A DNA stretch of 64,000 nucleotides from Drosophila pseudoobscura (Eukaryota > Arthropoda > Insecta > Diptera > Drosophilidae). Positions within the stretch are counted from its first letter, which is position 1, and each line of letters begins with the position of its first letter. Positions 51,301 through 62,871 of the stretch are shown piece after piece. The translations under genes and the position numbers were made by a program. The notes beneath the pieces are model-generated. The model was not told the origin of the DNA. It saw only the letters and a list, made by a program, of their open reading frames with translations, and ran no database searches. The DNA is taken from positions 57,179,869-57,243,868 of the forward strand of contig NC_046683.1 of assembly GCF_009870125.1 (NCBI RefSeq). The letters are read 5' to 3'.

Positions 51301-53247
51301 CTAGACGAGGGTGCCCAAGTGCTGTAGATCTAGCGCTGATCTCAGTGGATTTGCATAGATCTTATCCGGTGCGACTGCTAATATGGGTCCAATCTCTCCT
51401 CCACTGTAGGCATCCACTGCTGCTGGTGAGGTAGGGGTGAGGGTGTGTCCCATACTGCTCGTGGTAAACATCTGCTTCGCTAAGCCCTTGTCGGCCACAT
51501 ATCGAACATTCAAGTTCTTTTCGGCCAATTCCTGGGGGGGCAGGCAGCGATTGTGGTTGCGGTTTGTGTTTCTGTGATTTCCCCCTGCTTCTAATACTGG
51601 AGGCAATTTAACGGACATACGGAGATCATCTACGTCACGCATTGAAGATTGGATTAATTTCGCCACTTTGGCTGCCTCGGTGACCTCTTCGTTGGTGTCG
51701 ACGGCTTCAGTGGCTGTAGCTGGGGCTGTGGGTTCTTTATGAGTATCATTGCCGGCAACGGCTACTGTTGTCTCGAATTCGCGACCCAAACATTCGAGCA
51801 CTCCCAGCTTGGCTTTTAGCTGCTCGTTGGCCGTGAATAATTTCCGTTCCACTCGGTGGATATCCGCTACCTGTGTCGACAGCTCTGTATCGAGTCGATC
51901 GATTTGCAGCATCACCTCACTCTTTGTCTGATACGCCCGCTTCACCTGATGCCTACGCACCTTGGCGTGCAGACTCAGGAGCAGCTCCTCCTCCCGCTGG
52001 AGCTGTTTGTTCACGGCATGAATTTTTTCGAGCCAGTACACTCGGATCTCGTCGTTGACCTCGGCATCGTTTGGCGTCCAAGCAGTGTCCGCTCTATAAT
52101 CATCTTCTGTGAATAGAATGCCATTAAATAGCAGGTTTGATAGCTGATATTTACAGAACGCCTGTTACCTGTACATAATGGAACATCCTCTGCGTCTGGT
52201 TCATCCGCATCGACTTCTTCTATAGTAGGGCTATTGTCCTGCGGCTCGTCCAAGTCCTTCAAGTACGTCTCGAGCAGGTAGTTCTTACCCAACTCCCGTT
52301 CACGCACTCGATGCTTCTCCTCTTCGATTTTCAAAATTTGTCGATCTTTTTCGCTTCGGGAGGCGGATTCGGAGGAGGATATAAAATATAAGATGGACAT
52401 TTCCAAAGGTACTTCCTTATAACTTGCGCATAACTTACTGCAACATGGACATCTGCTGGAGTATAGTTTCGTCCTGGGCCAGAATGATGGTCAGCAGACT
52501 CTCCTTCGGAGTCATGTGGCAGTTCCTCTGCTGCAATTTCCGGCTTCTCTTTGGTTGCTTGGGGTTGTTGGCTCTGCCCTCTCCCCCCCAGTGATCTGGT
52601 GCCATCGGCAGCTTGGGAGAGGGCAGCACCTTGTGCTTTCCCCTTCTTCGAAAGCGCATGCTACGAGAACTGTCCACGGGACTGCCCATTCCACTGTCCT
52701 TGTCCGTTGTCGGGGTGTGTTTGCTCGCCGATGAAGTGGCTAAATGGCGTAGCTGGAGCTGACACTAGGGGGAAATATCGAGAGGGTGAACAAATTCGAA
52801 TTTAAGTCCCTTGGTCTGCCTTGGTCTTACTTCCTCCTTTGGCGAGGCATGACGGTTGCTGATAACATCAAAGAGTCTGGCACTGCCATCCAGGTACTCC
52901 TCGTAGTGCCGCTGCTTCTGCACAATCGCGTACTCCTGCATCGCTGGCGGGGGATGTTTGATGTTCGCCGTTGGCTTCAGGGGATCTGCATTTGGCGGTC
53001 CTGCTTCCTGCGGATCGTCTTGGTAGCTGAGCAATGCGCAGATTAGATCCGCGCAGGTTGTGCTCCCATCCACGCCCGATATCCAGTGCTCCTCGCCATC
53101 AATCCAAATCGACAGATTGTCCGCCACAGACGAGACCGATTCTATATCCTCCCCCGCAGCGTCGTCCTCTAGAGCGGGCATCGTCTTCTGGTAGTCGAAC
53201 CGTGCAACCGTTGCCTGGTCAGTGGTCTGCATTGTGTCTGCTGGCAT
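51301..53247 (-). CDS. N-terminal RASSF-class protein (RASSF7-10 type)
   Basis: Four exons: 52831-53247, 52439-52764, 52169-52353 and 51301-52106 (577 aa). The ATG at 53247 lies just after an acceptor (CCATTTCCACAG), so an untranslated exon lies upstream. Near residues 44-128 is an N-terminal RA-type ubiquitin-fold domain (NLSIWIDGEEHWISGVDG...STTCADLICALL ... YEEYLDGSARLFDVI), the hallmark of RASSF7-10; no SARAH domain is visible. Coiled-coil segments follow (KDRQILKIEEEKHRVRERELGKNYLLETYL; EKIHAVNKQLQREEELLLSLHAKV). These proteins act as Ras/Rap or polarity and junction scaffolds. It may be the fly RASSF9/10-type gene CG13875; I am unsure. The exon 3 acceptor (CCTCCCGAAG) is a weak choice. 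Confidence 0.8.
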
Positions 53248-56200
53248 TCTGTGGAAATGGCACACAACAGAGAAGTGGGTTAGTTGCTATCATCCCATCC
53301 CGTCCCGTCCGGTCCGGCGTATAACAATATACATATGCAAATAACTTATTGTATAAGACGGGGCGAGCATTTAACGGTTTTGCACAAAGCGACGAAAACA
53401 TTTGTTACATATAATTTATGCAGCAACTCTTTTGAGATACCCTTCCCCTTTGACCACAGCACAGTTCCACAGCTCCACAGCTCCACTTCCCACTCCCCAC
53501 TCTCCCCCGATCACCACTCCGACTGAGAATGGGCTAACATTTATTCTCTTCTCTTCACTGCTCTTCTCCACTCGAACAAAAATAGTCTCCGTTCCAGCCG
53601 CCAGAGCTGGACGCTCGCTCTCTTTGGCTGTTAACAATGTGTCAAGATCTCTAATTAGGCAATTATGCAAATCTCTCGACAATCCGCAGTGTCGCCGCTC
53701 ATAACATGTGTACATTTCTGCTGACAAGATCGCTAACAAACTAGAACAAGCCACTGCGCGCGCGGTTCTCGCGGTGTCTCTTCTCTCCGTTACATGTGCC
53801 ACCATGCACCGTGTAAGTGCCACACCACACCACACACCGATGATGACTCATGTAGATGGAGATGGAGTACCAGTAAGAGTACGATTACACGAGCGTGCAA
53901 CACAGTTTTTGTGCTGTGTTGTGTTGTGTTACAGTTTCAACTTTCTCGCGTTACACCTGTCTCTCGACGGTCGACGCTCGACGGTCGACGGCGGAATTCC
54001 CTCAGCGGGAATATGGCTTACCAGCGTGCTCAACGTCATCGCTACAACTGAGGCACGACGCGGACGAGCGCCGAGCTTAAAAAGAAACTCCATCCAGCAA
54101 GTAAGAGCGGACCAGAGACCTGTCCAAACGAAGTGGCGCTCGGTTGGCAAAAGAAGCCAAGAGCAGCGCTAACAGTGGCCAAAACACACACAAACAGACA
54201 CCACACAGTGGCCTGTGTGGCAAGCAAGACACCATGTTAACTCCGGGACTGCCGCTCTGTGGCTGTGGCTGTGGCTGCGTCTGCTCTTACTGTGGCTCCG
54301 ACTAACAGTGGAGTGTGCGATGCGAGTGGCTTGTATGAAGAAACACTTTTTGTTTTTCTCTTTGAATTTTACGGTATCGTGGGTAAGTTTTATAACTTGT
54401 CCCGGCCACTCCCCTTGTACGAGAGTAGTTGATGCTATGCAGAGATATTCTTGGCCGCCAGCCAGTCCAAGCTGAGCCGAGCCGAACCGAACCTGTGCCT
54501 AGGCCTGGCTTTGCTTTGCTTTCGCTACTCTATTATGAAAGACAGAGTTTTACTATAATTACGAGTGTACGCGTATACTCAACCCAATTGAAGAGTGTGG
54601 CTGTAACAAAGCGATAAACGAAGCCGAGACTCAGATTCAGATTCAGATCCAGAGACCTGGGTGCCTCTGGAGCAGCAAAACACTACTGAACCTCCACTGT
54701 AACTCCACCGGACTTAATTGCTGGCTACCCAAAACCCCGGCAGCCCAGCAGCTAGTCGATTATCATTTCAGTCCAAACAAGTATAGACGTCTCTGTCTCT
54801 GTCTCTGTCTTTACTTCACTCCATAGCACTCTACACCACACCACACCACTCCACTCTAGTCAGAAGTAAACTAATTTCCGAATACTCTGTACAGTTTAGA
54901 CCGCAGACTGGGAAATCTTTCGTTTTCGTATTCGTCTTCGTCTTCGTCTACGTATCTCCGTCCATCTTTCGTGGTTATTGTTGGGGTCATTAAGTCCACA
55001 ATTCTCAGCCAATTTAGACTACAAAAACCTCTTAATGGAAAGCTCTTTCTACAACTCTCTAATCTGTCCAAATATGTATACAGTAGTTTGGGCAGGTTTC
55101 CACCTAAGTTGAGCGGACAACTCTACTGATACATGATCAAATCAAAGGATCTATGTTGCCTATAATGTATACTCGTAAGTGTATAATGCCGCACTGGCTG
55201 CTAGCCCATTTGTCGATTCAATTTCTGTAGCCAGTGCGATTTGTGTTTTCTTTTGATAGTTGGCTTGGCTTTGGCTTGGCTTTTGGCCTTTCATTTTCAT
55301 GAGTTACGTTACAGTTGAGGTTCTTCGATTTGGATACCTAAAAACAACACTAAACCGGTATGAATTGCATGCATAATGCATAAATGTGTGCCACTTAATG
55401 CATTTATGTGCATTGCATACACCATACACCATACACCATACACATGTACATGTACATGTACTGTACTGCACTGTACGCGAGTATGTACAGCCTGCACAGG
55501 CTTGGTGTCTCCTCGTGTCTGTCTTGCGCAGCCTATAAGTCAAGCATTTTGTAGGTGCGACCAAATCCAAATCCCAATCCAAGTCCAAAACCCATTTAGC
55601 TGCTAAATAAGGCTACGTACTTGTCAGAGTGCGACGACGCAACACCTGCCTGGCCTGGCCTGGCCTGCCGTTTGGCTCCATGAGTGCGAAGTGTCTACGA
55701 GTATTACCAAATTTGATTAGCGAATTGCTCTTGTAATCGAGCGGATCAATTCAATATGAATTTGAATAACTCACCCAAAATCAGTGCGCTGTGCCGTAAG
55801 TCGCCAGTGTCGTCGGCTGAGGCATTCCATTTGTGGAAACTGGCTTGGATCAATTGCAAACAAAGCTGGAAGCGGCGGCGGCGGCGGCAGCATGTGAAAT
55901 GTTCTAAGGGTTCCCCCGTATCGAGTTCCATTCCATCCTCTGGGGGTCGTCATTGTTTCGGTCAGGCACAGGTGAACATGCAGACGGTCGGTCTGGCTGG
56001 GGCAGGCAACCTGCCACACAAAGAAAGGCGTAACATTAATCGTATCCTATCCTTTATATCCGCCTATATGTATATATATATATATAATGTTGTTATGGGA
56101 ACCAGTAACAATAATAAAATCAAAAGCTGCGAGGCTTCTCAGTGGCATATTACGACATCTGGCATCTGGCCTGAAGCTCCATCTCCCAGCTCCAGCTGAA

Positions 56201-57234
56201 TCTCTCGTTGCCAGCAGTTGCTCACAAAAACGCGCTCAAAACAAGTTGTTTGGCTTTTTCAGCCATAGCTATAGTCACAGCCACAGGCGAGGTCTGGTGC
56301 ATGAACCGATGACGACTGCTTCAGTCGCTAAACAAACGTCAGCGTGCGCGGTTTAGATCTAGCCAAGTGACCGCGCGCTTAATTGAACTTCGGGACTGAA
56401 CGGATCGTTTCTGATCGGATTGGATCGATTCCCCGGTCTGGCAAACAAAAAATACCTTTGTGTGTGTATAAAAGTACGTATATACGCTCATAAAGCGAGC
56501 AATAATCATTATTTTTTTGGGTGCACCCACAACGCTTTAAGAGGCAGCAATCGGATGTAGATTGGCCGACAACAAAGAGCTTTGGCTGCGGCTGTGGCTT
56601 GGCTTCCCATGAGCAAATTACGTCAATTTCCTCTCGATTTCCCAATTGACAATTTACGAGTATTGTCGCCAAGCAATGCACCAAAGTGGCTCAAATCCCC
56701 GGTTATGGCTGTTATGGCTGTTGCAGCTTACGGTTTTGGCCAAGATGTACATACTTGACTTTGGCCCCAGAGCTGGGTCCGTGACACGATCCGCATCACG
56801 AGATGCTCCATGGACTGACCTTGCTTCTGGGATACCATGAAGTCAATGCGTTGTATGGTCGCACACGCAGCCATCTCTAGGGGCTACACCAAACTGGTTT
56901 TGGTCTCCTTCCTCTACCCCGCCTAGATGCTACGCTACCCACATAAATATCCGAGAAAACATACCTACATATTACTCGTACTCGTAGCCAGAGACGTAGC
57001 CAAGTATGACAGATAAGTTGTCATTAAAAAAGCCAAACCGAACTGAACGCATGCGCGACGTTGCCAAATAATTGCAAACGCGAAACACGAAACACGAAAT
57101 GGAATTTCCTTTACATTGAATTTCGTTGAATATTTCCAGGGACAAACGGACCGCACAACTGGGAGCAACGGGGTGCAACAGGGGAATGAAAGCAGACACG
57201 AGCGCAGTGCAACACACCCACATCCGCAGCGAAG
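53248..57234. other. 4 kb intergenic region with 5' UTR sequence
   Basis: Should contain untranslated first exons of the RASSF gene (left) and of the arrestin gene (right; an acceptor TTGAATATTTCCAG ends at 57140). Simple repeats include ACACCATACACC (55415-55445), CATGTACATGTA (55443-55460) and CTGTCTCTGTCT (54790-54812). Open frames are low complexity; none is supported. Confidence 0.45.
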
Positions 57235-58417
57235 ATGCCGCGCAAACTACTTAAATTCCTGATCATCTTCGACAACACTTCTCTGCTGTACTTTCCCGGC
57301 CAGTTCTTGTCCGGACGTGTGCTCATCGAGCTGCAGGATGAGACGCCGGCGCTGGGACTGCACTTCCATGTGGTGGGGGAGGGCGTGGTGCGCAACGGCC
57401 GACGCCAGGAGCGGACGTATGACAAGGAGAACTACATTGACTTCCGCATGCGACTGCTCGGCGATGTGGACCAGGGAGGTCCGGCCATACTCTCGCCGGG
57501 AATACACAGCTTCCCTTTCAAGCTAGGCCTGCCCTTAGGCCTGCCATCGACGTTCCTGGGCCGCTACGGCTGGATTCAGTTCTACTGTAAGGCGGCGCTG
57601 CGCGAAAACAACGGCATCATACACAAGAACCACCAGGTGTTTATAGTGATGAACCCCATCGACCTGAACCTGGAGAAACCGATTTTGGCAGTGAGTAGCT
57701 CTAGCTATATTCAGAGATTATAATACTCACGCAGCTCCTTGGCATCCGTATCCGTATCCTTCCGCACAGCAACCGTTCACCTGCGAGGTGGAGCATAAGC
57801 TCGGCGTCGTCTGCGTGGGCGGTGGTCAGATCAAGTGCCGAGTGTCCCTGGATCGCGGTGGCTATGTGCCCGGAGAGAACATTCTGGTCACAGCGTTCAT
57901 CTCGAACTATAGCAATGTGTCCATTAAGCGCACCAAGGCGTCCCTCACAGAGGTAAGATCCACAGTTTGACGCTGCAGTGCTCAGCAGGCATTGATTCCT
58001 CGGACAATCCTTTCCTTTCAGACAATCGAGTACTTGGCGCGCGGCAAGGTGCTGCAGACGGAGAAGCGGGAGCTGGCCGTCCTGGTGCGCGGAAAGATAC
58101 GTCCGGGTGGGAAGGATGAGTGGCACAACGAGAGCTTGTACGTACCGCCGCTGCCGCCGACCAATTTGCACGGCTGTCACTTGATCAAAATATCCTACGA
58201 TGTGTTCTTTGTGATCGAGCCCAAGTCGATGGAGAAGGAAATCAAGCTGCAGCTGCCCATTGTACTGGCGACCTATCCATTCCGGAACAACTCCGGCGAT
58301 GCAGCCAATGCCAACACGTGGCCAGAATCGGTGCTAAAGCCGGACACGCATACGCATTACCCCTCAACGTTGCCCATATTTCGGCCATGGATGCACGAGA
58401 AACCGAGTGAAGCATAG
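57235..58417 (+). CDS. Vdup1: Alpha-arrestin / thioredoxin-interacting-type protein
   Basis: Three exons: 57235-57690, 57770-57952 and 58022-58417 (344 aa), all in phase 0 with good GTGAGT/GTAAGA donors. The N-arrestin domain covers ~1-150 (IIFDNTSLLYFPGQFLSGRV, RLLGDVDQGG..., PGIHSFPFKLGLPLGLPSTFLG) and the C-arrestin domain ~158-320 (GYVPGENILVTAFISNYSNV, GCHLIKISYDVFFVIEP). Alpha-arrestins of the ARRDC/TXNIP group are adaptors for receptor and transporter ubiquitylation; the usual C-terminal PPxY motifs are not visible here. Size, and position beside the SUMF1 gene (the fly pair CG7047-CG7049), point to Vdup1; the name is an inference from memory. Confidence 0.88.
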
Positions 58418-58925
58418 CCGCACACACAAACACACACACATTTATAGTTCTTGTTAACAACAAATTGCGCCATAAACTAATTTAAACCTACAATTTAACT
58501 TGTGTGTACTGTTTCCAATGTGTTGAGACTTACGACTTACCTTTTTTTTTTGGCTATTTAGTTACTTTCACCGTGTTTATATAATACGACTTATTTGTTT
58601 CTTGTAATTAAATAATCTAAAAATCATCAACTAATTTCGACGTGCTGCCGCAGCGGATTTCTCTGTGGCAATTGTTCATTTACAACACACGACCATGTGC
58701 CAACATTGTCTTTATTTAACGCCAGCCTTTGCGATCGTTCACATACTTATTTTATGTAATTACACAACGATTAAACACTTAACTAGAAAAAAAAAATTGA
58801 ATTGATTTCATCTATGGCCAATTCCGTTATTCGCTTAAAGTTAGATACCAGGGATAGATGCTTTTCTTAATCGATAGTTCACAAATATCGACTACGTATC
58901 GATATAGTCGAAATGAAAAAAAAAA
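58418..58925. other. Short intergenic region with DRE
   Basis: 3' UTR of the arrestin gene, then the SUMF1 promoter: TATCGATA at 58897-58904 only 22 nt before the ATG, with further ATCGAT/TATCGA motifs near 58870 and 58886. Confidence 0.6.
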
Positions 58926-60004
58926 ATGAAAACATTAACATTACATGGTAATTGGATAATTTTGATAATTTTCGTTTATGGGACGAATGGCGATTGCGGC
59001 TGCAACAAGCTGGAGAGGGATGCGACTGTCGTGGAGGAGCCGGATCAAGTATGCCAACGACAGGCTCGAAATACGAACAAGCACTATCGCGACTACTATG
59101 CTGACGTTGAGGTGGAGCCCGAGATCGAGGGCATGTCCCTGATCCCCGGTGGCAGCGTACACATTGGCACCGACATCCCGCACTTCCAAGCAGATCGGGA
59201 GTCGCCCGAGCGGTTGGTGAAACTGAAGGACTTTTACTTGGACAAGCACGAGGTGTCCAACGCGAAGTTTGAAGAGTTTGTGTCGGCCACCAAATACACG
59301 ACAGAAGCGGAACGGTTTGGCGACAGTTTTCTCTTCAAAACCCTGCTCAGTGCGGCAGAGCAGAAGCGACTTGAGGACTACCGCGTGGCCAGTGCACCCT
59401 GGTGGTACAAGGTCAGTGGAGTGGGCTGGCGAAATCCCAACGGCGTCGACAGCAGCCTAAACGGTGATGTCTTTAAATATTGCCTTTGAGCCATCTTGAC
59501 ATCTGTTTCCATCTGTGCATAGGTCTCGAACAGCATCCCGTGGTGCATGTGTCCTGGCGCGATGCTGTTGCCTACTGTACCTGGGCCGGAAAGCGTTTGC
59601 CCAGCGAAGCAGAGTGGGAGGCGGCCTGCCGAGGGGGCAAGCAACGCAAACTCTTCCCGTGGGGCAATAAGCTGATGCCCAAGGATCAGCACTGGCTGAA
59701 CATTTGGCAGGGCGACTTTCCCGATGGCAACACGGCCGACGATGGATACGAGGGCACCTGCCCCGTGGACAGATACCGCCAGAATGTGTACGACCTCTAC
59801 AACATGGTGGGCAATGTCTGGGAATGGACTGCGGATTTGTGGGACACGAGCGACGTTAGCGAGAGTCCGAATCGCGTCAAGAAGGGCGGCTCCTACTTGT
59901 GCCACAAGTCGTACTGCTTCCGCTACCGCTGTGCGGCTCGTTCGCAAAACACCGAAGATAGCTCAGCCGGAAATCTGGGTTTTCGATGTGCCAAGGATGC
60001 GTGA
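58926..60004 (+). CDS. Formylglycine-generating enzyme (SUMF1)
   Basis: Two exons, 58926-59463 and 59523-60004, give 339 aa. FGE oxidises the sulfatase active-site cysteine to formylglycine in the endoplasmic reticulum, which activates all sulfatases. A signal peptide (~1-22) is followed by DCGC, matching the N-terminal Cys pair of the human enzyme. The FGE domain has [66 protein letters not shown] and [14 protein letters not shown]. The redox/copper cysteines are C306 and C311 in SYLCHKSYC, with the same five-residue spacing as human C336/C341. Probably the orthologue of D. melanogaster CG7049. The start at ATG 58926 fits the signal peptide. Confidence 0.93.
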
Positions 60005-60124
60005 GGCGGCATGGTACACAGCATACATCGTTCTTTGGATCTTTTGTACAGTTTTAAAATATACTTACTTTTGTGGTCTTGTCTTAAACTATCTTACGTA
60101 TTAAGGATAAGCCATCGTGTCTTT

Positions 60125-61029
60125 TTATGTTTCTGGATTGCGTGGGGGACTGTACACCCGTGTCATCCGGCGCTGCTTTCTCATGCGTCGATTGCGCAAT
60201 CTCTGCGCGGCCAGCTTTCGCTCGTTTGGTCTTAACGGTTGCTTTGGCATGTAGGGCAGGGGAACGCCAATTTCCCGTCTAAAAATCGAAGAGATTGGTT
60301 AGTTTTTTAATTTAAAAGGTTGTCACTTCTATCGACTTACGCTTCACGGCAGATGCGGCAAGTGCCGTTTTTAGGGCCGCTGTGAATGTCCCAGCGACTG
60401 TCCAGCACCTGGTAGTTGCACCATCCTTTGATATGATTGTAGATGAAGAATTTCTTTTCTTTCCTTTGTGGATCTTGCGCGCACTTTTGGGCATGTTTTA
60501 TCCACCCAGCATTTGACGTCCGTACTTTGTTGCACCGTATGCAGTGGATCCACTGCTTTATCTGCTGGACGGAATACCAACTTGGCTCTTGTAAGGGTTT
60601 TTGTTGGGGTTTTATATCCCACTCGCTATCGGAGGGCACTTCCGCCTCGTCGTCAAGAACAATCGTTTGCTCTTGCTCCGATGCAAAGCTTTCAGTATTG
60701 TATTCAGCATCTAAGGTCGACGATGGCCCCTCCGCAAAGGATAGTGGCATCAGGTGCTCTGGAGGATGACCTCGTGCGGCGGGAATGTTGTTTATTTCGG
60801 TTGGAAACGGCGGCCAGGGCTCGGTACAGATAAAAACATGAAAGTGTCCCGAGACACAGCCAGTATGCGTCATGTTCAGGTCTATATCCCGCCAAGCATT
60901 GCAATATATGCACTTCTGCGGTGGCGGCTTTAGACAGCAGAAGCAATGATATTCTCTTCCGGTGCCGCCAATGCAATATGGCAAACTATGCGGGAGTGCT
61001 CCACATCTGCAGCACACAACTTCCGGCAT
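60125..61029 (-). CDS. Cys-rich putative zinc-binding protein, unrecognised
   Basis: Two exons, 60341-61029 and 60125-60278, joined through a split Ala codon, give 280 aa. The N-terminal ~70 residues are crowded with cysteines and histidines (MPEVVCCRCG, REYHCFCC, KCIYC, GHFHVFIC), consistent with zinc-binding modules. A Glu/Asp-rich middle follows, then a second Cys/His group (WIHCIRCNKVR, IKHAQKC, WCNYQVLDSRWDIHSGPKNGTCRIC) that resembles a CW-type or related zinc module, and an Arg/Lys-rich tail (ERKLAAQRLRNRRMRKQRR) that could be a nuclear localisation signal. A chromatin or RNA role is possible but not shown. A longer frame to ATG 61125 adds 32 residues without cysteines; I prefer 61029. 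Clustered ATCGAT motifs at 61124-61139 look like its promoter. Confidence 0.75.
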
Positions 61030-62871
61030 AATGTCGGACAAATACAAAACGTAAATAAATATACGATCTACTTTCTGAGTTTTTCCACTTTCAACGATAG
61101 TAAACGATAGAAAACATGCTACCATCGATGCATCGATATTCTTTCACTTCTAACCGGCTTATAAAACTACCGTTCAGTGTGACTGACGCTTATAAATATA
61201 CCGAAATATACTGACGACTTATTTTTATTCAAGATTCATCATATTTCTCGTGTTTGATATTCTCTTGAATATTACAAGCTAGCTAGCATCTTCAGCTCTA
61301 AACTCATAGTTTTATCCGTTTGAAAAATTAATTTCCTATAAGAATGGTTAATTTTAAGTTCTCATCTTTATTGGATTGTTCATAAATAAGGTTTAAGCTA
61401 AAGCGGTCAACCACAATTTACACTGAATTAATGTCTTTACATAATAGCTACACAAAAACTACACATTTGCTACATATCAACTACATTTAATTACCAAAAT
61501 CGACACTTGAAGTGGAAATGGCATGTTTGTTGACAAGTTTGGCCACTTTGTTTCAAATAAGTCCCATAGAAGCGCCAGTGTGAAAGCCTCCGTTATCCAC
61601 TTTTGTTTTTACCGACAATGGGCTATTCGTTATCGGTCCATGATCGGAATTCTTATCGATTTTGATGTTCATTTAACATTACTAGATAGCTAGGATCCTC
61701 AACACTGAAAATATGCTTTTCTTTGATTGATGAATCAATTTATTACACGATCGTGGTGTTGCAGCAAATCGGCTGTGTTCTTCTGAATTTCCCGCACCAG
61801 CTCGAGGACTCACAGCAGGCGGACCTGAAGTACCTCGATGTTGGTGGGACTTTTGAAAATGCCCACTCAATAATGGAAAAGAACTAATTTTTGTGTATGT
61901 TTTAATATATTTATATTCCCTTTGCATAGTTTAAGCTTGGACCGGACACCGTCCTTCTTTCCACTCATACTACATGCATATACCATGTGGCATTATCCAT
62001 ATTGTTACATGCTCGTACAGTTTAAATGGTAGTTACTGCTAATGTGTATATTTTTGTATATTGATGACTAAATTGCCATGGCGCAAATGCAAAATGTTGA
62101 ATGTAAATCTTTCAGATTTTGACTATGTATGTACTTGTTGTATATGCCTACATGCCTAGGTGTTGTATGTATGTATACGTATATAGTAAATGTGTACATA
62201 TAATGTGGTACGACTATCTCTAGAGTATACAATATATAGTATAGTAATAGTATTCTACGCTGAAATGCTTCACTGATACAACATTGTTTGTGCGCATGGC
62301 GTGGGGTCTGAGCGGGGCGGGGCTGATGCTGATGCTGGAGGATGATGGGCTAGGGCTACGGCTAGCAAGATGGACATCTAAAAAAAAAGTCTTATGCTAA
62401 AATGAAAAAAAACACTATGTACAGAATCGAAACTAAAACTAGGCGACTGACTCTGATGGTTATTTAACAATAGGATCCAAATCGTATATAGTTTTAATCG
62501 GGTTCATGCGGAGATCGTGCGATCGTAGGGTATTGCTGCTGCTGTCTGCTGATGGCTGCTGCTGGGGTGCTGTGCATTTTCAGATGTTTTGCTCAAAAAT
62601 ATCACAATGCAAAATAAAAGCGACAGACGACGCCTCTGTCTGCTGGGGATATGCCAATTTCAGATGTACTTGCATCTCTAGATGCATCTCGATGGTTGTG
62701 CAGGGGGGAATAATGCATAGACGAAGCGTTAAGGAACATTGCGCTGTCAGGCTGGAAGACTCTGCTGCCGCAAGTCTACGCGATCGCTAGACACTGATCA
62801 GGCAGGGCAGCGCTACTGTGAAGCTTCCCCAGTTCGTAATACTGTGCCGTGATGGCGGACGATCCGGTTCT
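61030..62871. other. Intergenic and p130CAS 3' UTR
   Basis: AT-rich, with TATATG/GTATGT microsatellites (62160-62215, 62225-62250). The right part is probably the p130CAS 3' UTR (minus-strand AATAAA candidates occur near 62617). No coding exon seen. Confidence 0.45.

Noticed and set aside
55756-56199. 147-codon plus-strand frame
   Set aside because: Runs into a TATATA microsatellite and a CGG repeat; no recognisable domain. Could be revisited with RNA data.
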